From: Sphingobacteriia bacterium | GTDB lineage: Bacteria; Bacteroidota; Bacteroidia; Chitinophagales; Chitinophagaceae | DNA length: 64,000 nucleotides | Reading direction: 5' to 3' | NCBI GenBank assembly: GCA_004294135.1 | Contig: RDZY01000012.1 | Span: forward strand, 1 to 64,000 | Shown: piece by piece, positions 36,151 to 44,941 of the stretch | How positions within the stretch are numbered: the stretch's first letter is position 1 | Layout of the letters: each line of letters begins with the position of its first letter | Notes under the pieces: generated by a model | The model's input: only the letters and a program-made list of their open reading frames with translations | Told to the model about the DNA's origin: nothing | Database searches by the model: none | Made by a program: the position numbers and the translations under genes

Positions 36151-36498
36151 ATGATTTATTTGTTTTTGGTTTTAATAGTTATTGCAGCAGTAGGTTTGGG
36201 TTTTATGGTATTAATACAAAACCCTAAAGGGGGTGGTTTAGCAGGCAATGTGGGTGGAATTGGCAACCAACTCATGGGGGTAAAACAAACAACCGATGTA
36301 TTAGAGAAAGGCACTTGGATATTTGCTGGTATCATTGCAGTATTGGCATTGTTCTCTACCTTGTTTTTAAAAGGTGGTAGTAATGAAGTAGACAATTCTA
36401 TTCTACAGAAAATAAATACCAACACCAGCACACCTGCTCCAATTCAGCAGGCGCCAGCTAATACGGTAACCATTCCAGCCGATTCATTAAAAAAATAA
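36151..36498 (+). CDS. secG: Preprotein translocase subunit SecG
   Basis: A 115-residue protein with two membrane segments (about 2-20 and 52-72) joined by the conserved loop VLIQNPKGGGLAGNVGG. SecG joins SecY and SecE in the Sec channel and aids protein export. A polar tail of about 40 residues rich in Thr, Pro and Ala follows. It is the last gene of the run, directly before a strong terminator. Confidence 0.93.
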   Translation: MIYLFLVLIVIAAVGLGFMVLIQNPKGGGLAGNVGGIGNQLMGVKQTTDVLEKGTWIFAGIIAVLALFSTLFLKGGSNEVDNSILQKINTNTSTPAPIQQAPANTVTIPADSLKK

Positions 36499-36516
36499 TA
36501 AACAATAAGCTTTTCC

Positions 36517-36556
36517 AGCCCCGTCTTTTAATAGAGACGGGGCTTTTTCTTTATTT
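36517..36556 (+). terminator. Rho-independent terminator after secG
   Basis: Arms 36517-36526 and 36535-36544 (AGCCCCGTCT / AGACGGGGCT) form a perfect 10-bp G+C-rich stem with an 8-nt loop, followed by TTTTTCTTTATTTT. It closes the miaB-to-secG run. Confidence 0.95.
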
Positions 36557-36585
36557 TACTGCCATGAAATAGTCTATAACAGATT

Positions 36586-36612
36586 TTTGTAACCATCCGA
36601 AATGTAGATTTG
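36586..36612 (+). promoter_or_regulatory. Possible promoter of mltG
   Basis: TAGATTTG at 36605-36612 matches TAnnTTTG. TTTG at 36586-36589 lies upstream with a 15-bp spacer, shorter than usual. It lies between the secG terminator and mltG, as expected for a new transcription unit. Confidence 0.45.
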
Positions 36613-36694
36613 CGAGACAGAGTTCAGCTAAGCTAATTCAATTGCTTACTGCTATTTCCAGGGATGTCCATTGAAACCAACCGAAAATAAATAT

Positions 36695-37765
36695 ATGAAG
36701 CGCAACAAAGCAAAAAAAAAGAATACGCGTGGTCGTCTGTTGATCCTCTCAATAGGAATATTTCTTCTTGGGTTAGTCGCTGTTTTATGGTTGTTTTTAG
36801 GGTCTGCAACTGCTTTTGAAGAAAAAAGTAAAATGGTATTAATTCCGAAAGATCAAACGCAGAAATCGGCTGTAGTAGAGGCTTTTAAAGTAGCTGGCAT
36901 ATTGCGTTTCCCAAAACTACTGGGTATTGCAGGTGCTCCCTTAAATATTTGGGACAAAATGAAACCTGGTCGCTATGAAATAAAAAGGGGGCAAAGCATT
37001 ATCAGCATTGTAAGAATGTTGAAAAATAGTAGGCTGGCTGAAATAAAACTGGTCATCAATAAAATTCGTACCAAATCTGATTTAGCGAGACTGTTGAGTA
37101 AAAATTTCCTAACAGATTCTATTACTGCAATGCAATTCATGGGTTCAAACGACTCACTCCGTCCCTTTAAAACCGATACGAGTAACCTATTTACCCATAT
37201 CATTCCCAACACCTATATCTTTTACTCAGATGCTTCATTGAATACCATTTTTAGAAAACTAAGCGAAGAAAGCAGTGAATTTTGGAGTGAAAAAAATAGA
37301 TTAAAAAAAGCTGCTGATTTAAATATGAGTCCGCAACAAGTATATATACTTGCTTCTATTGTAGAAGAAGAAACGAATTTTGATGCTGATAAATACAAAA
37401 TTGCCAGTGTTTATATCAATAGACTTAAAAAATCAATGCTGCTTCAGGCCTGTCCCACTATTAAATATGCGATGAACGATTTTAAATTGACGCGTATTTA
37501 TGAAAAATACTTGATCAACCCGTCACCTTATAATACCTATAAAGTGAAAGGTTTACCACCTGGCCCAATCTGTACCCCATCCCCTAAAACTATTGACATA
37601 GTACTTGATGCGCCAGCTACTAAGTATATTTATTTTGTTGCCAAAAGTGATTTTAGTGGTTATCATCATTTCAGCGACAATTATGCAAGTCATTATTTAC
37701 TTGCAAAAGAGTACCAGCAAAAACTAGATTTATACATGCTAAAAAAGCAAGAAAAAAAACCATAA
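36695..37765 (+). CDS. mltG: Endolytic transglycosylase MltG
   Basis: A 356-residue protein with a basic N-terminus, one membrane segment (about 15-38) and a periplasmic YceG domain. The catalytic region is ASIVEEETNFDADKYKIASVYINRL with the active Glu, followed by LQACPTIKYAM and PYNTYKVKGLPPGPICTPS, both family signatures. MltG cuts nascent glycan strands and helps end peptidoglycan synthesis. The ATG at 36695 is preferred to a TTG at 36671. The YihY gene begins 4 bp after its stop. Confidence 0.93.
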   Translation: MKRNKAKKKNTRGRLLILSIGIFLLGLVAVLWLFLGSATAFEEKSKMVLIPKDQTQKSAVVEAFKVAGILRFPKLLGIAGAPLNIWDKMKPGRYEIKRGQSIISIVRMLKNSRLAEIKLVINKIRTKSDLARLLSKNFLTDSITAMQFMGSNDSLRPFKTDTSNLFTHIIPNTYIFYSDASLNTIFRKLSEESSEFWSEKNRLKKAADLNMSPQQVYILASIVEEETNFDADKYKIASVYINRLKKSMLLQACPTIKYAMNDFKLTRIYEKYLINPSPYNTYKVKGLPPGPICTPSPKTIDIVLDAPATKYIYFVAKSDFSGYHHFSDNYASHYLLAKEYQQKLDLYMLKKQEKKP

Positions 37766-37769
37766 ATCG

Positions 37770-38729
37770 TTGACTAAGATTGAACGAATCATATTAAATC
37801 TACCTCCTATTGCATTTATTATTCGAAAGAGTAAAGTCTTGTATATACCAGGCTTTGAAGGAATACCATTGTACGATGTAGTGCTTTTTTTTATTAAACA
37901 AGTAAATAAAATTGGACTGAATGAAAGGGCAGCAGCGATTGCATTTAATCTTGTGATGGCTTTGCCTGCTACCCTACTTTTTTTATTCTCAATCATCCCC
38001 TATTTTCCTGAATTTCTTGATTTAAGAATTTGGATTCTTTCTTTATTTAAAGATATTAGTCCCAGTTCCAATACTTACCGATTTATTGAAAAATTATTGG
38101 ACGACTTAACCCAACAGAATGTCGGCGTTTTTTCATTCGGATTTGTACTTTTAGTCTTCTATGCATCCAATGCAATGATGGCATTGATCAGAACTTTTGA
38201 TCGCTCCATCATGGAACATAAAAAGTTTTTTTTCCATCAACGCTGGAGAGCGATTCAATTAACCATCATCATCATCTTACTCATTATTGGATCTTCGCTG
38301 GTATTATTGGGGCAAGAACAGTTGGCATTGATACTAAAAAAGGTTTTTAGGCTGCATAAAAGCACTTTGCCTTGGTTTAACAGTGCGAAATGGATTGCCA
38401 TTGTAGGTCTCTTTTTTTTTAGTACCGCTTTAATTTATCGTTATGCGCCTTCGGTAAAAAAGAGGTGGCATATTGTTTCACCAGGGTCAATTTTAGCAAC
38501 TACGTTAACGGTAGGTACTACGTTAATTTTCTCTTATTGGGTAAATAATTTTGCCTCCTATAATAAAGTTTATGGCTCAATTGGAACGGTATTAATTTTA
38601 ATGCTTTTGATTTATATCAACTCACTGATTTTATTAATTGGATTTGAATTGAATGTGAGTATTACCTATCTCACCAAACAAGCAACAGAAAGAAAATTGC
38701 AGGATGAACTAATCGCAAGTAATACTTAG
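37770..38729 (+). CDS. YihY/BrkB family membrane protein
   Basis: A 319-residue protein with about six membrane segments. It has the family core NERAAAIAFNLVMALPATLLFLFSIIPYF, the central VFYASNAMMALIRTFDRSI and the late KRWHIVSPGSILATTL. YihY/BrkB proteins were once called ribonuclease BN in error; their function is unresolved. The start is TTG at 37770, 4 bp after the mltG stop; the next ATG lies inside the first membrane segment. Cotranscription with mltG is likely. Confidence 0.85.
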   Translation: MTKIERIILNLPPIAFIIRKSKVLYIPGFEGIPLYDVVLFFIKQVNKIGLNERAAAIAFNLVMALPATLLFLFSIIPYFPEFLDLRIWILSLFKDISPSSNTYRFIEKLLDDLTQQNVGVFSFGFVLLVFYASNAMMALIRTFDRSIMEHKKFFFHQRWRAIQLTIIIILLIIGSSLVLLGQEQLALILKKVFRLHKSTLPWFNSAKWIAIVGLFFFSTALIYRYAPSVKKRWHIVSPGSILATTLTVGTTLIFSYWVNNFASYNKVYGSIGTVLILMLLIYINSLILLIGFELNVSITYLTKQATERKLQDELIASNT

Positions 38730-38741
38730 AACCTATTTGAA

Positions 38742-39353
38742 TTAATGCTTTCTCCACTTTGTTCGAACAGGTGGCTTGATGGTCCATTTTCTGTTCAGCG
38801 TATCGAGGCTTGGATGAGGCTTGCCTAGACCGTGATAGTGACCTGCATTATTTTTTTGTCTAAATGCCTCATAAATAGAAATGGCACAGGCTACGGAAAT
38901 ATTTAGGCTTTGAATCATTCCCACCTGTGGAATAATAAAATTTCCGTCTGAAAGCTTCCGAGTTGCTTCAGTCACCCCATCGTGTTCATTTCCAAAAACA
39001 AGTGCAATATCATCTTGAAAATTAATATCAAATACAGATATGGAATCGGCACATAAATGAGTGGTATAAATGGTTTTATACCTTGATCTGAGTGTTTTAA
39101 AACAAGTTTCAGCGTTATCATATTCGTGAATTGTCAACCATTTTGCAGCACTGCTACTACTCTTCGGGCCGAAATATTCGTGCTTGGCAATAACGGTATT
39201 CAACACATATATATCTTGTATACCCACAGCATCACAAGTGCGCATCACGGCTGAGATATTGTGTGGATCGTTTACATTTTCCATCACTACCGTTAAGCCA
39301 GGTTGCCGGTTTAATAAAACTGTTTCAATTCGATTTTGTCTCTCTGGGCTCAT
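38742..39353 (-). CDS. tRNA (guanosine-2'-O-)-methyltransferase TrmH-like
   Basis: A 203-residue SPOUT methyltransferase. It starts MSPERQNRIETVLLNRQPGLT, typical of TrmH, followed by NVNDPHNISAVMRTCDAVG (motif 1), ALVFGNEHDGVTE (motif 2) and SLNISVACAISIYEAFRQ (motif 3). TrmH methylates the ribose of G18 in tRNA D-loops. It lacks the N-terminal domain present in the other SpoU protein of this window. Convergent with the YihY gene, 12 bp apart. Confidence 0.9.
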   Translation of the reverse strand: MSPERQNRIETVLLNRQPGLTVVMENVNDPHNISAVMRTCDAVGIQDIYVLNTVIAKHEYFGPKSSSSAAKWLTIHEYDNAETCFKTLRSRYKTIYTTHLCADSISVFDINFQDDIALVFGNEHDGVTEATRKLSDGNFIIPQVGMIQSLNISVACAISIYEAFRQKNNAGHYHGLGKPHPSLDTLNRKWTIKPPVRTKWRKH

Positions 39354-39385
39354 TTATATGTACCAAGTGGTTGGTATTTTAGTTC

Positions 39386-39400
39386 TTATCAAATTGATAA
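39386..39400. repeat. Short perfect palindrome between divergent genes
   Basis: TTATCAAATTGATAA is a 7-1-7 palindrome in the 112-bp spacer between the trmH-like gene and the membrane protein gene at 39466. It could be a small operator, but AT-rich palindromes of this size also occur by chance. Confidence 0.25.
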
Positions 39401-39465
39401 TGGCAAAAATGCGAATTTGTATTGATTTATTGATATAATTTTACTGGTATCCGTTTTGAGTCCCT

Positions 39466-40017
39466 ATGTCAGAAAAAATAATACGCTCAGAGAACCTTCT
39501 TTGGATTGTGCCCATTTTGTATGGCATGGTCTCCTACTTCACATCTTATAGTGATGTAGCGATGCTTTTTTTTGACAATTCCTATATATTACTTTCCTTC
39601 CCAGCAATTGTAGGTGTGCTATTAGCAACTATGATTGTGCCATATATGACTCATTTGATGCTTAGAGAAATTGGGGATCGAAGGTTTGTGATTGCATGGG
39701 CACATATTGGTATTTCAATTATTATGGTTGTGGCCATTCTTTTCATTTTCAGTTATTCATTACCCATTAATATCAAATGGCGTTTTTATGTTGGTGAATT
39801 GCCCGCGTTTAAAAAATGGTCTTACTATAATATTGTTGCAATTAATATCATACAAACATTTATTATTTTACAAACCATATATGTTGGTTATGGATTGGTA
39901 ACACTTACATATCACTACTATCAATTGAATAAGCAGCAACGAAATTATTATAATCAGGGCGACTTAGAGATGGAAGATCAGGAAGCGGGTGGAGCAGTTG
40001 CTAGTATGATTGCCTAA
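39466..40017 (+). CDS. Four-helix membrane protein, unknown
   Basis: A 183-residue protein with four hydrophobic segments (about 11-35, 39-62, 75-97, 118-143) and a polar acidic tail ending QGDLEMEDQEAGGAVASMIA. I do not recognise it. Histidines near the ends of helices (HLMLREIG, WAHIGIS) and the packing of aromatic residues recall subunits of respiratory or haem-binding complexes, but there is no defining motif. It is divergent from the trmH-like gene and 13 bp from the convergent transporter gene. Confidence 0.75.
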   Translation: MSEKIIRSENLLWIVPILYGMVSYFTSYSDVAMLFFDNSYILLSFPAIVGVLLATMIVPYMTHLMLREIGDRRFVIAWAHIGISIIMVVAILFIFSYSLPINIKWRFYVGELPAFKKWSYYNIVAINIIQTFIILQTIYVGYGLVTLTYHYYQLNKQQRNYYNQGDLEMEDQEAGGAVASMIA

Positions 40018-40030
40018 TAATTCCATCAAC

Positions 40031-40804
40031 TTATTTACCCATCGCAGCTTGTTTCATACTGAATGCCTTTTCTTTCCCTAAATATTTTTCAATACCAGCT
40101 TCTAACAAATATATTAGTGGAGTAAGCAGAACCGCCATAGTAAACTTGTACATATAGTTAACCAATGCAATAGCCAATACCAGCTGCCAACTCCAATTAT
40201 TGCCAATTTTAAACGCAATAAAGAGTACTACAAAACTATCAATCATTTGAGAGATCAAAGTAGAACCCGTTGCCCGCAGCCATACCCATTTTTCTCCTGT
40301 CATTCTTTTAATTTTATGAAATACGGCCACATCTACTATCTGACTCACCATAAATGCGGTTAGGCTACCTAGAATAATCCACATACCTTGACCAAATATG
40401 CCCGCAAACGCATCCTGCATATTGGGAATCCCGTTATTGGTTTTAGAATTTACCCAAAAATCAGCAGGCGGCGTTTTCATGGCCATGTAAAATATAATAA
40501 AAGCATAGGTAATGATTACTACTGCAGTATAACTGATTCTACGGACAGATTTTGGCCCATAATACTCATTTACAATATCGGTAATGATAAATTCTAAAGG
40601 CCATAATAATACTCCGCAAGTGAGGTTAAAGGAGAGACCAGATTGACCAAAAAAAGTAAAATCGGCGGGCTTCCAACCAAGAATTTTTTCAAACGAAAAT
40701 ATTTTACCTCCAATACATTCGGCAATCAATGCATTGGCAACAAAAAAAGCCATAATCCCCAAAAAAAGTTTGGTGGGTTTATCTTTTAGTATATCAGTAA
40801 TCAT
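40031..40804 (-). CDS. Queuosine precursor transporter (YhhQ/VUT family)
   Basis: A 257-residue membrane protein with about six to seven segments. It has the family signatures LIAECIGGKIF, GVLLWPLEFIITDIVNEYYG and GSTLISQMIDSFVVLFIAF. E. coli YhhQ imports preQ0 and preQ1 for queuosine synthesis, and this match is good. The tgt gene in the same window gives it a plausible partner, though they are 17 kb apart. It overlaps the small membrane protein gene upstream by 4 bp, so the two are cotranscribed. Confidence 0.9.
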   Translation of the reverse strand: MITDILKDKPTKLFLGIMAFFVANALIAECIGGKIFSFEKILGWKPADFTFFGQSGLSFNLTCGVLLWPLEFIITDIVNEYYGPKSVRRISYTAVVIITYAFIIFYMAMKTPPADFWVNSKTNNGIPNMQDAFAGIFGQGMWIILGSLTAFMVSQIVDVAVFHKIKRMTGEKWVWLRATGSTLISQMIDSFVVLFIAFKIGNNWSWQLVLAIALVNYMYKFTMAVLLTPLIYLLEAGIEKYLGKEKAFSMKQAAMGK

Positions 40805-41088
40805 AAAGGAAGTATAAAATAAATGATAAATTGAATAAAGAGAAAAGTCAAGTTAACCAACCATAACCAAATCGGCAAACGTTTATCAGATTTGTTTAAC
40901 AATAACATTCCATACCAGCAATTTACCAACAAATTTTGAAAGGGGGCTACCATCCAACCCAGTAGAATTACCATGGCAGTAACCTCCTTATCTCCAATAA
41001 AATTAGTAGTTCGTTGAATGATCACACATACCAGAAATAATAGGTTACAAATAAAAGCCAGTCTTGAAGCAAATAAAAGTGGTTTCAT
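40801..41088 (-). CDS. Small three-helix membrane protein
   Basis: A 95-residue protein with three hydrophobic segments (about 8-26, 35-60, 72-94), including VAPFQNLLVNCWYGMLLL. I do not recognise a named family. Its stop overlaps the start of the YhhQ-like gene by 4 bp (ATGA type), which implies coupled translation and perhaps a shared role. A weak -7 box, TACATTTA at 41123-41116, lies 27 nt upstream. Confidence 0.75.
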   Translation of the reverse strand: MKPLLFASRLAFICNLLFLVCVIIQRTTNFIGDKEVTAMVILLGWMVAPFQNLLVNCWYGMLLLNKSDKRLPIWLWLVNLTFLFIQFIIYFILPL

Positions 41089-41195
41089 TTGTTAATTTTT
41101 ATTGATTTCATAGGGTAAATGTAAAACGGAATACGATAATTTCCTTAAATCTTCAAGCTTAAACGTCACTCCCCCAAACCTTCCGCCTTTTTTAG

Positions 41196-41203
41196 TAGGT
41201 TTG
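41196..41203 (+). promoter_or_regulatory. Possible -7 box of the YfhO-GT operon
   Basis: TAGGTTTG matches TAnnTTTG, about 100 nt upstream of the yfhO-like ATG. No -33 TTTG is visible. Confidence 0.3.
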
Positions 41204-41305
41204 CTGCTTATAAATTAAGCATTCAAAGAGCCAGATAAAATAATTTGTTACGGAACGAAATACTTATTAGTAAATATTCTGGTTAAAATCAATAAAAAAA
41301 ATCCC

Positions 41306-43795
41306 ATGAATCGTATTAATTGGAAAGTAATCCTACCTCATCTTATTGCTGTAGCGGTATTTTTATTAGTCGCTCTTATTTACTGTAAACCTGTATTAGA
41401 AGGTAAAGTATTACAGCAAGGTGATGTGACCCAATGGAAAGGCATGGCTCAGAACTCTTTTCAATATAAAGAAATTAATGGGCATTTCCCTTTGTGGACC
41501 AATGGGATGTTTGGAGGTATGCCTGCTTACCAAATTACGGGCATCAGCGAAAACCCTATTTCAGTAGGCTATATTGGCTCATTGCTTACCTTCGGCTTAC
41601 CCAAACCGATGGGAGTTTTCTTTCTCGCCTCTCTCTGTTTTTATTTTCTCACACAAGTGCTGAGAATCAACTCCTATGTGGGTATGGTGGGTGCGCTTGC
41701 TTATGCTTACGCAACTTATAACCCCATTATTTTAGCTGCTGGTCACGATACTAAAATGAATGCCATTGCCTATCTACCTGCCCTTATTGCTTCACTCCTA
41801 CTCATCTACGATAAAAAATATTTAGTGGGAATGGCACTCACTGCACTATCTACCGCATTGCTATTGGGCGCAAACCACTTACAGATTACTTATTATGGCT
41901 TTTTGATTATTGCTTTCATGAGTGCTGCATTTGCGATACGCTGTATAAAAGAAAAAGAACTTGCACATTTAGGAAAAGCGGCGGGAACCGCAATAATAGC
42001 TGCCTTACTGGGCATTCTTGTAAATGCAGTAACCCTTTTTTCTACTTATGAATATGCAAAGCAAACAATACGCGGCGGAAGCGCACTAGCTGATGGTAAG
42101 AGTAATGCTACAAAAACTGGACTAAGCAACGACTATGCACTTAGCTATAGTTTTTACAAAACAGAGCCCTTGGTAATGATGTTCCCGCGACTATACGGTG
42201 GCAGCAGCAATAACTTGGAAATAGCACAAGAAAAATCCAAAGCCATTGAAGCACTTCAACAAATGCCACAGCAACTCTCTCAACAGGTTCAAAGTGCACT
42301 ACAATTCTATTGGGGTGGTATTTCGCAAGGAACTTCGGGTCCTCCGTATATTGGAGCCATTATTTGCTTTTTAGCATTGCTTGGATTTGTAATTGTAGAT
42401 AAAAAATATACAGGTTGGATACTAGCAGCCGTTATTTTTTCTTTGCTACTGAGTTGGGGTAAATATTTTGAAGGCTTTAATATAGCCATGCTTAAATACT
42501 TGCCTATGTACAATAAGTTTCGTGCCCCTAGCATGATACTGGTTATTCCTACTTTCTTGTTTTGTATGCTGGCCTCATTATCGCTTAACAAAATATTATT
42601 CACAGAAAATAAATCACTGCTGTGGGAGCAATATAAAAAAGGACTGATGGTTGTTGCTGGTGTATTTGTAATTGCTTTGTTGGTTTATGCTAGCGGCGAC
42701 TTTAGTTCTGAGGGAGATAAAATGTTGATGGAACAAGTAAATAAAATACCTGATGCCACTCAACGAGAACAAATTGGCACACCAGTAAAAGCCTTTGTAA
42801 ATGCGTTAAAAGAAGATCGCAAAAGTTTGTTTTTGGGAGATTTATTAAGAACATTTCTATTCTGCGCAATAGCCGCAGGTGCAGTATATATTTCTATCAA
42901 ACAAAAAATAAATTCATTCGTCACTACTGCGGTAATTGGAATATTTGCACTGATTGATATTTTTACCATCAACAAAACTTATCTCAATGCAAATAATTAC
43001 CAAGATGCTACTGAATCTGAGAGTGCTTTTACCCCATCGGCAATAGATACTCAAATTTTAAAAGATACGAGTTATTACAGGGTATTGAATTTATCACAAG
43101 GCATTTCTGCCGCATTCAATGGAGGGGGAATGTCAGCTTATTTTCACAAATCTGTGGGAGGATACCATCCTGCAAAGCTCAGTATTTACCAAGATTTGAT
43201 TGAGAAGCAATTGTACAATTTCCCCAATTGCATGCCAGTATTAAATATGTTGAATACCAAATACTTTATACTTCCAGATCAACAAAGTGCACAGCCAATG
43301 GTTCAGCAGAACAGCAGTGCATTGGGTGCTTGTTGGTTTGTAAAAGCCATTCGCTTTGAAAAAGGACCAGCTGCTGTGATGAATGCACTCACCACTTTTA
43401 ATCCGAAAGATACCGCCGTAATGGATGAAAAATATCAGTCAAATATTACTGGTATTAGCAGCGATAGTACTGCTTCTATTTTACTGGTATCAAACAAAAA
43501 TGATCTAGTAACCTACCAATCAAAATCGGCTGTAAAACAATTTGCTGTATTTAGTGAAATATTTTACAATGCTGGCTGGAAAGCAAAGATTGATGGAAAA
43601 GAGAGTCCCATTTTTCAAACCAATTATGTATTGCGTGGAATGGAAATACCTGCTGGTGAACATACCATTATTTTCAGTTTTGAGCCAGCTTCAGTCGCCT
43701 TTGGAAATAAAGCCTCTATCGGATCTTCTATATTTATTTGGCTATTGCTTATAGGTGCTGCTATAGGTAATTTCCGGAAAATGAAAATAGCTTAG
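41306..43795 (+). CDS. YfhO family membrane protein
   Basis: An 829-residue integral membrane protein with an N-terminal segment, a large loop with QQGDVTQWKGMAQ and FPLWTNGMFGGMPAYQ, and many further segments, then a soluble C-terminal part and a last membrane segment (about 805-822). This is the layout of YfhO proteins, which resemble GT-C glycosyltransferases using lipid-linked sugars; the Asp in QQGD sits where GT-C enzymes keep a catalytic acid. In Firmicutes YfhO decorates teichoic acid; the acceptor in Bacteroidota is unknown. A GT4 gene follows after 1 bp and a GT2 gene after that, so the three form an operon. Confidence 0.85.
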   Translation: MNRINWKVILPHLIAVAVFLLVALIYCKPVLEGKVLQQGDVTQWKGMAQNSFQYKEINGHFPLWTNGMFGGMPAYQITGISENPISVGYIGSLLTFGLPKPMGVFFLASLCFYFLTQVLRINSYVGMVGALAYAYATYNPIILAAGHDTKMNAIAYLPALIASLLLIYDKKYLVGMALTALSTALLLGANHLQITYYGFLIIAFMSAAFAIRCIKEKELAHLGKAAGTAIIAALLGILVNAVTLFSTYEYAKQTIRGGSALADGKSNATKTGLSNDYALSYSFYKTEPLVMMFPRLYGGSSNNLEIAQEKSKAIEALQQMPQQLSQQVQSALQFYWGGISQGTSGPPYIGAIICFLALLGFVIVDKKYTGWILAAVIFSLLLSWGKYFEGFNIAMLKYLPMYNKFRAPSMILVIPTFLFCMLASLSLNKILFTENKSLLWEQYKKGLMVVAGVFVIALLVYASGDFSSEGDKMLMEQVNKIPDATQREQIGTPVKAFVNALKEDRKSLFLGDLLRTFLFCAIAAGAVYISIKQKINSFVTTAVIGIFALIDIFTINKTYLNANNYQDATESESAFTPSAIDTQILKDTSYYRVLNLSQGISAAFNGGGMSAYFHKSVGGYHPAKLSIYQDLIEKQLYNFPNCMPVLNMLNTKYFILPDQQSAQPMVQQNSSALGACWFVKAIRFEKGPAAVMNALTTFNPKDTAVMDEKYQSNITGISSDSTASILLVSNKNDLVTYQSKSAVKQFAVFSEIFYNAGWKAKIDGKESPIFQTNYVLRGMEIPAGEHTIIFSFEPASVAFGNKASIGSSIFIWLLLIGAAIGNFRKMKIA

Positions 43796-43796
43796 T

Positions 43797-44933
43797 ATGC
43801 TTCAACCATCTGTTCTGGGCATTATTTCTTATAAAGTTTTCCCAGCACAGATGGGGGGGCAGAAATATATAGTGGACTATTACAGGGAACTATCAAAGCA
43901 TACCAAAGTTATACTTGCTGTTTCAACAGAGAACCAAGTTAGTAAGCATTTACCAGTTGATAATCAACTAAATACTATTCCAATACTTTTTAATCATTGG
44001 TATGGCATATTCAACTTATTTCTTTGCTTTAAACTTGCTCGGTTAATCCGTAAAGAAAAGATCGATATAATAATGATTGATCATTCATATTTTGGATGGT
44101 TGGGTGTATTATTACGCACACTAACCCATAAAAAATTAGTCATTCGATCTGCTAATATTGAAACAATCAGATTTAAAGATATGGGTAGGTGGAGCTGGCG
44201 TATTTATAATTATTATGAACAGTGGGTACATAAACAAGCGGATAGAAATTTTTTTATAACCGACGAGGAACGTAAGTTGGCTATTTTGCGTTGGGGCATT
44301 AATCCTACCATTTCATTTACCCTTACTTATGGTACGCATATCAATACTCCAACCACACTAGAAACACATATACAGTGTCGTAAACAAATATTACAGGAAA
44401 ACCAATTGAAAGGCAACACCAAACTTTTCTTGTTCAACGGCACACTAGATTATCTTCCCAATCAAGATGCGTTATACATTATTGTAAATGAATTAATGCA
44501 TCGGTTACATTCCGCGCGTATTTCCTTTAAAATAATTGTCTGCGGCAATCGGATTAAACAGGATTGGGAAAAACTATTAACCAGCTATGAGGATATTATT
44601 TTCAAAGGATTGGTAAATGATATTGGCCTCTATTATAAGGGTGCAGATTGTTTTATTTGCCCCGTTACACTTGGCACTGGTATCAAAACAAAATTGGTAG
44701 AAGCAGTGGCTTATGGACAGAAAGTAATTTGTTGTAACCGAAGTGCAGCAGGGTTTTCATCATTATCATTAGACTCATTAATTACAGTGATTGCTGATTA
44801 CGACTGGGATGCTTTTGCAACTGCAATGATTGAGCTTAACCCCAATCAACATCCTATAACACCTGATTCATTTTATAAGCATTTTAACTGGCAAACAATT
44901 GTTCATGAATCCATTTTATCTTTGCCAAAATAA
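43797..44933 (+). CDS. Glycosyltransferase family 4
   Basis: A 378-residue GT-B enzyme. The N-terminal domain begins LGIISYKVFPAQMGGQKYIVDYYRELS, and the C-terminal domain has LFNGTLDYLPNQDAL and the nucleotide-sugar region ADCFICPVTLGTGIKTKLVEAVAYGQKVI with the two-Glu motif spaced as in GT4. It should move a sugar from a nucleotide donor to a glycan or lipid acceptor on the cytoplasmic side. It begins 1 bp after the YfhO gene and ends 8 bp before the GT2 gene. Confidence 0.88.
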   Translation: MLQPSVLGIISYKVFPAQMGGQKYIVDYYRELSKHTKVILAVSTENQVSKHLPVDNQLNTIPILFNHWYGIFNLFLCFKLARLIRKEKIDIIMIDHSYFGWLGVLLRTLTHKKLVIRSANIETIRFKDMGRWSWRIYNYYEQWVHKQADRNFFITDEERKLAILRWGINPTISFTLTYGTHINTPTTLETHIQCRKQILQENQLKGNTKLFLFNGTLDYLPNQDALYIIVNELMHRLHSARISFKIIVCGNRIKQDWEKLLTSYEDIIFKGLVNDIGLYYKGADCFICPVTLGTGIKTKLVEAVAYGQKVICCNRSAAGFSSLSLDSLITVIADYDWDAFATAMIELNPNQHPITPDSFYKHFNWQTIVHESILSLPK

Positions 44934-44941
44934 CGAATATA

